DNA from: Neobacillus vireti
GTDB taxonomy: Bacteria > Bacillota > Bacilli > Bacillales > Cytobacillaceae
Direction: 5' to 3'
NCBI RefSeq assembly: GCF_001026695.1
Contig: NZ_LDNB01000010.1
Location: forward strand, 288,884 to 352,883
Length of the DNA stretch: 64,000 nucleotides
Below the pieces are notes generated by a model. The model ran no database searches. It was not told the DNA's origin and saw nothing but the letters and a program-made list of their open reading frames with translations. Both the position numbers and the translations under genes were made by a program. Positions within the stretch are counted from its first letter, which is position 1. Each line of letters opens with the position of its first letter. Shown piece after piece: positions 50,268-58,310 of this stretch.

Positions 50268-51164
50268 ATGGATTTCTATTCACCGAAAGACGGGGTGTTA
50301 GAGTTGAAACGGTGGCCTAAAGATACCATTGCGGCGGGTCGTCGTCATACAGTTGGGCTTAAATCGAACGGCACGGTAACGGCTGTGGGTGATAATAAAT
50401 ATGGCCAATGTGATGTAAACGGCTGGCGTGATATGGTGGCGGTCGCAGCTGGTAATGTTCATATGGCAACAAACACGGGTAATGCTCATACAATTGGACT
50501 AAAATCTGACAGTACTGTGGCGGCAGTGGGGTGGAATAAGCATAACCAATGCGATGTAAACGACTGGTGCGATATTGTGGGAGTTGCAGCGGGTTGGCGT
50601 CATACCATTGGGCTTAAATCGGATGACACAGTGGTAGCAGTGGGGCGAAATAATGAAGGTCAATGCAATGTAAGCGGCTGGCATGATATTGTGGCGGTCG
50701 CAGCGGGTGACTGGCATACCATTGGCCTTAAATCAGACGGCACGGTGACGGCTGTGGGTAATAATCGATATCGCCAATGCAATGTAAGCGGCTGGTTCGA
50801 TATTGTAGGGGTCGCAGCAGGTTACCTCCATACAATTGCCCTTAAATCGGACGGTACTGTGACTGCTGTGGGTTTGAATAAACATGGCCAATGTGATGTA
50901 AGCGGCTGGCGCGGTATTGTGGCGATTGCGGCGGGTAGTTATCATACAATCGGTCTTAAATCGGATGGTACCGTGGCTGCGGTGGGTGATAATAAGTATG
51001 GCCAGTGTAATGTAAATGGTTGGGGCGATATCGTGGCGATTGCAGCAGGGTGTGCCCACACTGTCGGGCTCAAATCGGACGGCACGGTAGTTGCAGTGGG
51101 TGATAATGAATATGGCCAATGCGATGTAAGCAGCTGGAGCGACATCCAACTACCCGTCAATTAG
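50268..51164 (+). CDS. RCC1-repeat beta-propeller protein
   Basis: 298 residues made almost wholly of about seven repeats of ~38 residues, with the core HTIGLKSDGTVAAVG and GQCDVNGWRDIVAVAAG. Seven such blades form an RCC1/BLIP-II-type propeller. The second repeat holds an irregular insertion (MATNTGNAHTIGLK). No signal peptide or membrane helix. GGAGG lies six bases before the ATG. The repeats are also very similar as DNA (about 114-117 bases), a sign of recent duplication or gene conversion. Binding partner unknown. Confidence 0.85.
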   Translation: MDFYSPKDGVLELKRWPKDTIAAGRRHTVGLKSNGTVTAVGDNKYGQCDVNGWRDMVAVAAGNVHMATNTGNAHTIGLKSDSTVAAVGWNKHNQCDVNDWCDIVGVAAGWRHTIGLKSDDTVVAVGRNNEGQCNVSGWHDIVAVAAGDWHTIGLKSDGTVTAVGNNRYRQCNVSGWFDIVGVAAGYLHTIALKSDGTVTAVGLNKHGQCDVSGWRGIVAIAAGSYHTIGLKSDGTVAAVGDNKYGQCNVNGWGDIVAIAAGCAHTVGLKSDGTVVAVGDNEYGQCDVSSWSDIQLPVN

Positions 51165-51393
51165 TTTTTAATAACAATAAACCAGCTAATTACTGAACGT
51201 GTTAAGAAGCATTGCTTCAGAGAACACTTTTTGTGTAATAGCATTTATTTTTCTAATTTGATATGAATTGAACAATATTAGCGATCTCTCTTTTAAAGAA
51301 ACATTCACTAATAAATATTATTATTTCTAGAAAAATGTTAGGATTCAATTGTAAAGTAGGATAAAAGCTTAGATTGTAAGTAGGTGGATTTAT

Positions 51394-51933
51394 ATGGAAA
51401 GATCAAAAAATAATCAAAATAAAATAACTGCTGGCTTGTTGATCGTATATTTAGTTGTATTAACATGGATTATACTCTTTAAAATGCAATTTTCACTTCA
51501 AGACTTGCGTCATTTCGCGGATTTTAGGGAAATCAACTTAATCCCTTTTGCTGGTCCAGTTATTAAAAACGATCAAATAGATATTGGCGAAATTATCTTA
51601 AACGTATTTGCATTTATCCCATTTGGAATTTATATCAGTATGCTTAAACCAAGTAAGTCTTTCTTGAAAAAGATTATACCGATAGCGGGAGTTAGTTTGT
51701 TATTTGAAGTATTGCAATTTATCTTTGCTATAGGAGCTAGCGATATTACTGACCTTATGGGAAATACATTAGGTGGAATGATTGGAGTTGGGGTTTATAT
51801 TGTATTTTGTAAGCTGTTTAGTACAAAAGCAAATAAAATCCTAAATATTTTAGCTTCAATCGGAACAATATGCATTTTTGCATTAGTGGTGTTATTAATT
51901 TTTGGTGTTATTAGGTACGGGAATTATGGCTAA
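51394..51933 (+). CDS. VanZ family membrane protein
   Basis: 179 residues, four or five hydrophobic helices. VanZ signature: INLIPFAGPVI, GEIILNVFAFIPFGIYISML, FEVLQFIFAIGASDITDLMG and NTLGGMIGVGVY. VanZ proteins affect teicoplanin resistance in enterococci, but most Bacillus members have no proven role. A GGTGGA site precedes the ATG. Confidence 0.9.
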   Translation: MERSKNNQNKITAGLLIVYLVVLTWIILFKMQFSLQDLRHFADFREINLIPFAGPVIKNDQIDIGEIILNVFAFIPFGIYISMLKPSKSFLKKIIPIAGVSLLFEVLQFIFAIGASDITDLMGNTLGGMIGVGVYIVFCKLFSTKANKILNILASIGTICIFALVVLLIFGVIRYGNYG

Positions 51934-52059
51934 TAGATGAATTGAAACATCGGACATTACTAACGGAACATGGATTGACAATGATTGTAAATTATTGACA
52001 TGTTGGGGCTTTACTTTCAGGAATTTTATATTGTAATCGGGGTGAATGTGGAAGATCAT

Positions 52060-52099
52060 AAGCCTAATTTCTTGCCAAAAGTACGGTGGGATTAGGCTT
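52060..52099 (+). terminator. Terminator downstream of the VanZ gene
   Basis: AAGCCTAAT (52060-52068) pairs with ATTAGGCTT (52091-52099), followed by TATTATTTTTC. Confidence 0.75.
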
Positions 52100-52240
52100 T
52101 ATTATTTTTCAAAATCCTTCAAATCGTAATTCTGAACCTCCAGTTTTTTGTTACCTTTTCAGTTTTTTTATATAATGAAGCATAGCGAGTTATGCGTTAA
52201 GATAAAGTCTTATTCTTAATTTTGTAACCAGTGATATTTA

Positions 52241-52379
52241 AAATAAGCGGAGGTTTTCCGATTAAGCAAAGCAAAATTACCCATTTTCACGTTTTTCAAG
52301 TCAATAGTCGGAATCCTTCCGTCTATTTTAGCTATTTTCAGTGCTTTTTCCTAAATAAGAGAAATTTCTCCGCTTATTT
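52241..52379. repeat. MITE-like 139-base element with terminal inverted repeats
   Basis: AAATAAGCGGAG (52241-52252) is mirrored exactly by CTCCGCTTATTT (52368-52379). The interior has no ORF. Its right end overlaps the stop of a short minus-strand frame. The size and ends are those of small non-autonomous repeats seen in Bacillus genomes. Confidence 0.65.
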
Positions 52380-52445
52380 ATCAAACCATGCTGATTCCTC
52401 ATCCTGGTCACAATTGGTAAACCCTTCCTGCATAACAATTTTCAT
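52374..52445 (-). pseudogene. 23-codon gene start truncated by the MITE-like repeat
   Basis: GGAGACG-site then MKIVMQEGFTNCDQDEESAW-FDK; the stop TAA is supplied by the repeat's AAATAAGCGG end. It has a good ribosome site but is cut off exactly where the repeat begins, suggesting the repeat inserted into a small gene. Not recognised. Confidence 0.35.
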
Positions 52446-52628
52446 TGGATTCGTCTCCTAACCCTAATAACTTTTTGCTCTTTTACTTCAATTTTTTTCA
52501 TGGTACGCATTGGAAGAGCAAATTAATTTATAATTTCATTCGTTTGAGATACTATAAATACTGTGTTACTTTAAAGAATAAAAAAATTATTCCAAGCAAT
52601 TCAACAAAAACATTTGGAGGCAGTATAT

Positions 52629-53171
52629 ATGAAAGTGGTAGCAATTATTGGTAGTATTCGCAAGGAATCATTAAACAAAAAATTAGCTGAGTATATTAAA
52701 TCTCGCTATATTAACAAATTCGATCTTGAAATTTTATCTTTAAATGAGATTCCTATGTACAATCAAGATATCGAAAATGAACCACCACAAGAGGTTGTTG
52801 ATTTCAAGGCACAAGTAAAAGCAGCGGACGCTGTTTTATGGGTAACACCTGAATATAACGGAACAGTTCCGGGCGTTTTAGTAAACGCAATTGATTGGTT
52901 ATCTCGAGTAGATAAAGTGATGATTGGGAAACCATCGATTGTGATGGGTGCTTCAATGGGAAATTTAGGAACGGTGAAAGCGCAAATGCATTTACGTGAT
53001 ATTTTATTTGCTGGCGGAGTTGCTTCTCCTGTACTCATTGGCAACGAAGTATATGTAGGTGCGGCACATACGAAATTCGATAGTGAAGGCAACCTAACAG
53101 ACGAAGGAACAGTGAAGTTTTTAGACACTGTGATTGACAACTTCACGACTTGGATGAAGAATTTTCAATAA
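52629..53171 (+). CDS. NADPH-dependent FMN reductase family protein
   Basis: 180 residues from the ATG at 52629 (GGAGG nine bases upstream). Flavodoxin-like fold: phosphate-binding loop GSIRKESLNKKLA (about 7-20), FMN-binding VTPEYNGTVPGVLVNAIDWL (about 76-95), and GASMGNLGTVKAQ. Reduces FMN, quinones, azo dyes or chromate depending on the member. Single gene with its own terminator. Confidence 0.92.
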   Translation: MKVVAIIGSIRKESLNKKLAEYIKSRYINKFDLEILSLNEIPMYNQDIENEPPQEVVDFKAQVKAADAVLWVTPEYNGTVPGVLVNAIDWLSRVDKVMIGKPSIVMGASMGNLGTVKAQMHLRDILFAGGVASPVLIGNEVYVGAAHTKFDSEGNLTDEGTVKFLDTVIDNFTTWMKNFQ

Positions 53172-53181
53172 TTATATATCG

Positions 53182-53223
53182 GGGCTGTCCTGATTCCAGT
53201 TTTCACTGGATTCAGAACAGCCC
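53182..53223 (+). terminator. Terminator of the FMN reductase gene
   Basis: GGGCTGT (53182-53188) pairs with ACAGCCC (53217-53223), extended inward by a TCCAGT/ACTGGA stem, followed by seven T. Confidence 0.88.
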
Positions 53224-53426
53224 TTTTTTTGCTACAGGTGAATGACAAGGAACGATTCGATTGCAGCCAAAATATACGGTTTCATAATTAAATGGTGCCA
53301 GGCCGCCAGCATGGATCGAACGATGAATCACCAGTTCAACCGCATCCTCCACCAAATGCTCCCTTTGAAAGTCTTATAAAATTTTATAATATAGAGTGAG
53401 AACAAATTAATTTTGGAGGAATCATG

Positions 53427-53867
53427 ATGGAATTAACAGTTTATTTAGCCGGACAAATTCACGATACTTGGAGAGAAGACGTAAAGAAAAAGGCAAAGGA
53501 AAAAAATCTTCCGTTAGTATTTGTCGCACCTCAAACAAACCATGAACGCTCAGACAATATCGGCGAAGAAATTCTGGGGAAGCAACCAGGAAATTTATAT
53601 AAGGATGGTGCCGCCTCCGATATTAACAATTTCAGAACACAGGTATTAATGCAAAAATCAGATATAGTCATTGCCCTATTTGGCGAAAAATATAAGCAAT
53701 GGAATACAGCAATGGATGCTAGCACAGCAATTGCAATGAATAAACCTACCATAATCATCAGACCTGAATCATTAATTCATCCATTAAAAGAACTTTCCAA
53801 TAAAGCGAATGTAACTGTCGAAACGGTTGATCAAGCCTTGGATGTAATAAGGTACCTTTTTGAATAA
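53427..53867 (+). CDS. ytoQ: YtoQ family protein
   Basis: 146 residues; it starts MELTVYLAGQIHDTWRED and contains LVFVAPQTNHERSDNIGEEI, NNFRTQVLMQKSDIVIALFG and EKYKQWNTAMDASTAIAMNK, all typical of YtoQ. The fold is like nucleoside 2-deoxyribosyltransferase, and a nucleotide-related role is assumed. GGAGG lies just upstream of ATG codons at 53424 and 53427; the second gives the better spacing. Confidence 0.9.
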   Translation: MELTVYLAGQIHDTWREDVKKKAKEKNLPLVFVAPQTNHERSDNIGEEILGKQPGNLYKDGAASDINNFRTQVLMQKSDIVIALFGEKYKQWNTAMDASTAIAMNKPTIIIRPESLIHPLKELSNKANVTVETVDQALDVIRYLFE

Positions 53868-54219
53868 TGATTTTGAGTCACTAGGGTCAGGCAACATCTT
53901 TCAGGGTGCAAGGCAACCAAAGAACAAAAAAATTACTTAAAGTTGGAGATACTTATATTAATAAGCACCCAAAATAGACCCATGGGGACGGTTCTAAATG
54001 TAAGCACTTGAAGGTTCTTCTCATTCTTGGAGGCATTTTAACAAAGGCGCAGTTGCACTTATGCCAGATAGGAAAGTTTACTTTCCTATCTGCCAAACAA
54101 AGAGAAGTTTTCTTTTAACTTCTCTTTTAAAAATGGGTTCCAATGCCCAGTCACGTCCCGGATTTGGAAATATCCGCCTGATTCCATATAGTTTAAAGCC
54201 TTGGGGTCAGGCACCAGCC
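53868..54219. other. Intergenic region with repeat words and hairpins
   Basis: No gene. It holds GGGTCAGGCA at 53883, a perfect hairpin at 54065-54092, a second hairpin at about 54098-54127 (AAGAGAAGTT/AACTTCTCTT) and GGGGTCAGGCACC at 54199, the last just after the amidohydrolase stop. Confidence 0.6.
54065..54092. terminator. Perfect hairpin, possible terminator
   Basis: CAGATAGGAAAG (54065-54076) pairs with CTTTCCTATCTG (54081-54092). It separates convergent ytoQ and M20 genes; no strong T-tract on either side. Confidence 0.5.
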
Positions 54220-55395
54220 TTATTCATGTAAATAAGCCCAAGCATATTGTGCGTATAATTCCGCACCGGTAACGAGTGCGTCTTCGTCGATGTTGAATTT
54301 ACCATGATGGTGTGCCCACTCTGTATCCTTTTCAGGATTACCGCTGCCCACAAGTGCGAAACTACCGGGTACTTCAGCCATATATTCGCTGAAATCCTCG
54401 CCGCCCATTGTCGGCTTTTCAAAATAGACAGCATCTGCGCCGAATGCCTCTGCAGCCACCTTTTGAACCAATTTAGCACTGTACTCATCGTTATTAACAG
54501 CCTGGGTACCACGGATATAGTCCACTTTTGCTGTTGCACCGTACATAGCCGCGACCTGTTCTGCATAATGCTTGAGCTGTGTTTCAATATGATCTCTTGT
54601 TTCAGGGTCAAAGCAGCGGACAGTTCCCTCAATTACCGCATTTTCAGCAATAACATTGAAGCGGGTACCGACTGTCATTTTTCCAACGGTTAGAACAGCA
54701 GGATTAAGGGTATCAACCGTTCTCGAAACAATTGTTTGCACATTCATCACAAACGATGAGGCTACAATCGCTGCATCAATACAAGCATGCGGCAGTGCTC
54801 CATGGCCGCCTCTTCCTTTGAAGGTTACCGTAAAGAGATCAGCTGACGCAAAGGATGGCCCCGCTGGACAAGAAACCTTGTTTGTCGGCATTTGCGACCA
54901 AATATGAATACCGAAGACGTTATCTACCCCTTCAACAGCCCCTTGCTTTACGAACGCTTTCGCTCCTTCTGCTACCTCTTCAGCAGGCTGGAACAATAAC
55001 CGGACATTGCCGGGTAGATCTTCCTTGCTTTCATTTAATGCTTTGGCAGCAATCAAGAGCATCGCTGTATGGGCGTCATGGCCGCATGCATGCATTTTCC
55101 CTTCAGTTTTTGATGCATATGGCAGATCCTTATTCAATTCTTCCACTGATAAGGCATCCATATCTCCTCTTAAGGCTACTGTTTTCCCTGACTTTCCTCC
55201 TTCGATTGTGGCAATGACACCTGTGGGCACAGCACTTCGATAAGAGATTCCTAGATTTTCAAGATAGTCGCAGACAAAAGCGGTTGTGTTTTCTTCTTCC
55301 CAGGATAACTCAGGCTCACTATGAAGCTTTCTCCGAATGGCTGTTAATTCCTCACTATATTGTTGAATTGCTTGTTTTATTTTTTCATTAATCAT
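54220..55395 (-). CDS. M20 family amidohydrolase/aminoacylase
   Basis: 391 residues. Metal site HACGHDAHTAMLL (about 104-116) preceded by LRGDMDALSVEEL, and later MGGEDFSEYMAEVPGSFALV with the last His/Glu ligands; a dimerisation insert (GRGGHGALPHACIDA) is present. Family members hydrolyse N-acyl amino acids or conjugates. It follows the other M20 gene with one base between stop and start, so translation is coupled. With the permease upstream, an uptake-and-deacylation pathway for an amino-acid conjugate is likely. Confidence 0.9.
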   Translation of the reverse strand: MINEKIKQAIQQYSEELTAIRRKLHSEPELSWEEENTTAFVCDYLENLGISYRSAVPTGVIATIEGGKSGKTVALRGDMDALSVEELNKDLPYASKTEGKMHACGHDAHTAMLLIAAKALNESKEDLPGNVRLLFQPAEEVAEGAKAFVKQGAVEGVDNVFGIHIWSQMPTNKVSCPAGPSFASADLFTVTFKGRGGHGALPHACIDAAIVASSFVMNVQTIVSRTVDTLNPAVLTVGKMTVGTRFNVIAENAVIEGTVRCFDPETRDHIETQLKHYAEQVAAMYGATAKVDYIRGTQAVNNDEYSAKLVQKVAAEAFGADAVYFEKPTMGGEDFSEYMAEVPGSFALVGSGNPEKDTEWAHHHGKFNIDEDALVTGAELYAQYAWAYLHE

Positions 55396-55396
55396 G

Positions 55397-56626
55397 TTAT
55401 TTCGCCTCCGTTAGTTTCTTAGCTGTTTCAAAAAATATCTGTACGGCATTTGCGATATGCTTAGAATCTGACCATTCCTCGGGACAATGGCTCAGTCCAT
55501 CTTTACTTGGAATGAACAACATCCCTACATCCGTAACATCAGAAAACACCATGGCATCATGACCGGCTCCGCTGTTAATTGAACAATACGGTGTTTCCAA
55601 TGCACTGCTGATCTGTTTCATAAGAGCGACAATTTCTTGGTTCATGGCTTTTGGCTGCATAAATAACTGCTGTACAGCCGTAATCTTAATTCCATTCGTG
55701 CTATATGATTCTATTAGTTTGTTCAGATTCCGGATGACATTTTGGATATGTTCTTCCTTGCCGGAACGTATATCTACTGTAAAAACAGTCTTTTTTGGGA
55801 TGACGTTTGCACCGTTTGGGAAAACATTCAATTTCCCCGTTGTAATTACGGTTCCTTCCCCTTCTTCGATGGCGAGGCCAGGAAATTGAGCAATCATCTT
55901 AGCAGCGGTCACAAGTGCATCCGAACGGCGATCCATCGGAGTCGTACCCGCATGTCCTGCCTGACCTTCTACGGTTACTTCAAATTGGGTCAGCCCGACA
56001 ATAGCCTCTACTACGCCAATCGGTATATTTTTTTCCTCGAGAATTGGCCCCTGTTCGATATGCATTTCCAGGAATGCCTTAATCGTTTTGGGATCTCTTT
56101 TTTTAGGAAACGATGGGTCCAAACCGATTTTCACCATCGCTTCTTCTGTGGAGATCCCATCTTTGTCCCTTAAATTTTTAAAATCATCCTCACTAAGCAA
56201 ACCGGTAATACCTCTTGAACCCATCAAACCGCCGCCGAATCGCGCTCCTTCTTCCTCAATAAGGGCAATAATTTCTAAAGGGTATTTGGGTGTTAATTGT
56301 TTTTCAGCAAAAAGTGCAGCCACTTCAAGCCCTGCGACTACACCTGCGGGGCCGTCATAAGAGCCTCCATTTGGAACAGAATCAAAATGGGAACCGATTA
56401 GAACGCTCGGCGCATCCTTTAGCGTACCTTCCAGCTTTCCGAAAATGTTACCCAATCCATCTTCATGGACCGCTAAACCGTATTCCTTCATTTTATCAAT
56501 TATATAATCCCGTGCCTGCCTGTCTTCGTTACTATAAGTCAGCCTCGTAGTCCCTTTTCCCGGTGTGGCTGTAAACTGACTTAATTTATTAATATGTTCT
56601 TCAATTCGTAGTTGAAGGGTCTTCAT
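55397..56626 (-). CDS. Zn-dependent M20 amidase, N-carbamoyl-L-amino acid hydrolase/allantoate amidohydrolase type
   Basis: 409 residues. Motifs IGSHFDSVPNGGSYDGPAGV (metal-binding His/Asp, about 78-97), IEEEGARFGGGLMGSRG (about 124-140), EQGPILEEKNIPIGVVEAI and GQAGHAGTTPMDRRSDAL define the hydantoinase/carbamoylase branch. It should split carbamoyl or ureido groups from amino acids. It is in an operon with a second M20 enzyme and a permease. Confidence 0.9.
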   Translation of the reverse strand: MKTLQLRIEEHINKLSQFTATPGKGTTRLTYSNEDRQARDYIIDKMKEYGLAVHEDGLGNIFGKLEGTLKDAPSVLIGSHFDSVPNGGSYDGPAGVVAGLEVAALFAEKQLTPKYPLEIIALIEEEGARFGGGLMGSRGITGLLSEDDFKNLRDKDGISTEEAMVKIGLDPSFPKKRDPKTIKAFLEMHIEQGPILEEKNIPIGVVEAIVGLTQFEVTVEGQAGHAGTTPMDRRSDALVTAAKMIAQFPGLAIEEGEGTVITTGKLNVFPNGANVIPKKTVFTVDIRSGKEEHIQNVIRNLNKLIESYSTNGIKITAVQQLFMQPKAMNQEIVALMKQISSALETPYCSINSGAGHDAMVFSDVTDVGMLFIPSKDGLSHCPEEWSDSKHIANAVQIFFETAKKLTEAK

Positions 56627-56649
56627 TCAAATCGCCTCTTTATTATATA

Positions 56650-56798
56650 TGTCTAGCTCCAGCGCCCTAGCGGCTAGTGTCCTTCGCTCTCCGCCCTACG
56701 ATAAGTCAACATCGAATCGCCTCCGGCTCTTCGTGTTTCCTTTATCTCAGTTGGAGCGCTCCAGGCCATACGCAGCTGACCAGGGCGCTTCCGCTTTT
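56650..56798. repeat. ~150-base Bacillus intergenic repeat (TGTCTAGCTCCAGCGCC type)
   Basis: Begins TGTCTAGCTCCAGCGCC, contains a CTAGCGGCTAG dyad, AGTTGGAGCGCTCC, and ends near GGGCGCTTCCGCTTTT. It is GC-richer than its surroundings and strongly palindromic. Copies of this general kind are common between genes in Bacillus genomes. It lies in the gap between the permease and the M20 operon partner. Confidence 0.7.
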
Positions 56799-56799
56799 C

Positions 56800-58005
56800 T
56801 TATAAAAATTTCACAAAGATGCCTGCCAGTAAAACCGATACAATCGTAACGGTGATGAACCCGCCGACCAGCATTGGCGGAAGCATGCGGCTTGTCAGCA
56901 TCTCTTTTTCCTTCTCATCGTTTGTTAATGATTTGATTACTTCGTTTGTGATGATGTAATCAGCGGGAAATCCATATAAGGCTGTTAAGGACACTGCGAA
57001 TGCCATTTCTTTGCTTACCTTCAGGATTTTACCTGCAATAAAGGAGAAGATGTACATTCCGATTACACCAATCACAATTGTACCCACTAGCGGATAAATA
57101 ATTTCCAGCATCATGCTTGGTGTTGCTTGTTTTAACCCATCAAATACAAACAGCATAAGACCCATTAAGGCAAAACCAAATGCATTTGCCTTTTGTAAGA
57201 CTTGCTTCTCCAGAAAACCAATGCTTTTTGCAATAATCCCAAACAATAAGCAAAGAACAAACGGGCTAATGGAAACAATAGGTGCCAATAGAGTGGAAAC
57301 CAAGTAGGCAAGAAAGGCAACTAAAGCAAGTCTAAAAAACTTAAAGTACTCGGTGTTGTATTTATCAGGCAGCCTTTTAAATAGCTTAAGCTCCGGTTTA
57401 GCTGATTCAACTGATGCTGATACTTCTGCAGCCGCTTCCGGTTGGCCTTTAACTGCCATATCTCCTTGGCGATATTGAGTAAGAAGTCTTTTCCCTTCTT
57501 TTTTCAACATGATTGAGGTAAGTGGATATCCTGCAAACCCCTGCATAACGTAGATGACGATAGCGAACACCGATAGGGATGCGAGGCCCGCTTCCTTGGC
57601 CCCCTCAGACATAATCAGCGCCGATACTACACCGCCAACCAATGGTGGGATGGCAACAACAATTGTTTCAAACCCATAAATAAAGGTCCCAATCCCAAAC
57701 AATAGTGCAATGATTCCTAAAATCCCCGAAAGGGCTATGACAATGGTTTTCCATTGTTCCTTCAATTCCTTTAGAGAAAGCAATGTTCCCATATTCGTAA
57801 TAAGCAGGTACATCAGCATGGTTGCAACAACCGGCGGTATCCCTGCTACTGAAACGATTTCCTTAGGAAAGAATGTCCAATAACCAATAAGAAATAAAAC
57901 GGCTGAGATAAAGATTGAGGGCACCCAGGCTTTGGTTCGTACCGCTACCCAGTCCCCAATTAATAGAATAAGTACAACAATGACTAAAGCTAGCATTTGT
58001 GACAT
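56800..58005 (-). CDS. Multi-pass membrane transporter linked to M20 hydrolases
   Basis: 401 residues from the ATG at 58005 (GAAGG nine bases upstream). About ten to eleven hydrophobic helices with a hydrophilic central loop at about 180-215. Sequence blocks such as PPLVGGVVSALIMSEGAKEA and CLLFGIIAKSIGFLEKQ suggest a two-repeat secondary transporter like glutamate/gluconate permeases, but I cannot name the family. Same strand and direction as the two M20 enzymes, separated only by a repeat. It probably imports their substrate. Confidence 0.7.
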   Translation of the reverse strand: MSQMLALVIVVLILLIGDWVAVRTKAWVPSIFISAVLFLIGYWTFFPKEIVSVAGIPPVVATMLMYLLITNMGTLLSLKELKEQWKTIVIALSGILGIIALLFGIGTFIYGFETIVVAIPPLVGGVVSALIMSEGAKEAGLASLSVFAIVIYVMQGFAGYPLTSIMLKKEGKRLLTQYRQGDMAVKGQPEAAAEVSASVESAKPELKLFKRLPDKYNTEYFKFFRLALVAFLAYLVSTLLAPIVSISPFVLCLLFGIIAKSIGFLEKQVLQKANAFGFALMGLMLFVFDGLKQATPSMMLEIIYPLVGTIVIGVIGMYIFSFIAGKILKVSKEMAFAVSLTALYGFPADYIITNEVIKSLTNDEKEKEMLTSRMLPPMLVGGFITVTIVSVLLAGIFVKFL

Positions 58006-58020
58006 AACGATTACCTTCAC

Positions 58021-58310
58021 TTTCTATGATATATTTTTCGTGTTACGAAGGTTTAATTTATATTAAGATAGTAATATAGTTTTATTATTCTGTCAATTGC
58101 AACTATTAAAATTTTTCTGTAATCGTTTTCAGAAACCTTTTTGTTACCAAATTCAATATTTAATTATTTTAAGATAATATTAAAATTTTTTAATATAAAT
58201 GAAAAAATGCCCCCATTACACTTCGGAGACCATAGGGACCCTCAAAAATTAATGAACCAAAAAAGGCTTGAGGATCAGTTTCCTCAAGCCTTGATTTTTA
58301 CTTTTACCTT
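58021..58310. other. Intergenic region upstream of the permease operon
   Basis: AT-rich, about 290 bases, no gene. It holds the promoter of the permease/M20 operon and the terminator hairpin at 58263-58292. Confidence 0.5.
58263..58292 (-). terminator. Terminator of the CysJ-like gene
   Basis: AAGGCTTGAGG (58263-58273) pairs with CCTCAAGCCTT (58282-58292). On the minus strand it is followed by TTTTGG, directly after the stop of the reductase gene. Confidence 0.8.

Noticed and set aside
50298-51160. Long antisense frames across the RCC1 gene
   Set aside because: They are a by-product of the repeated codon pattern and have no ribosome site or protein-like composition.
52231-52461. 76-codon frame across the MITE-like repeat
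   Set aside because: It runs through both inverted repeat ends and is not protein-like.
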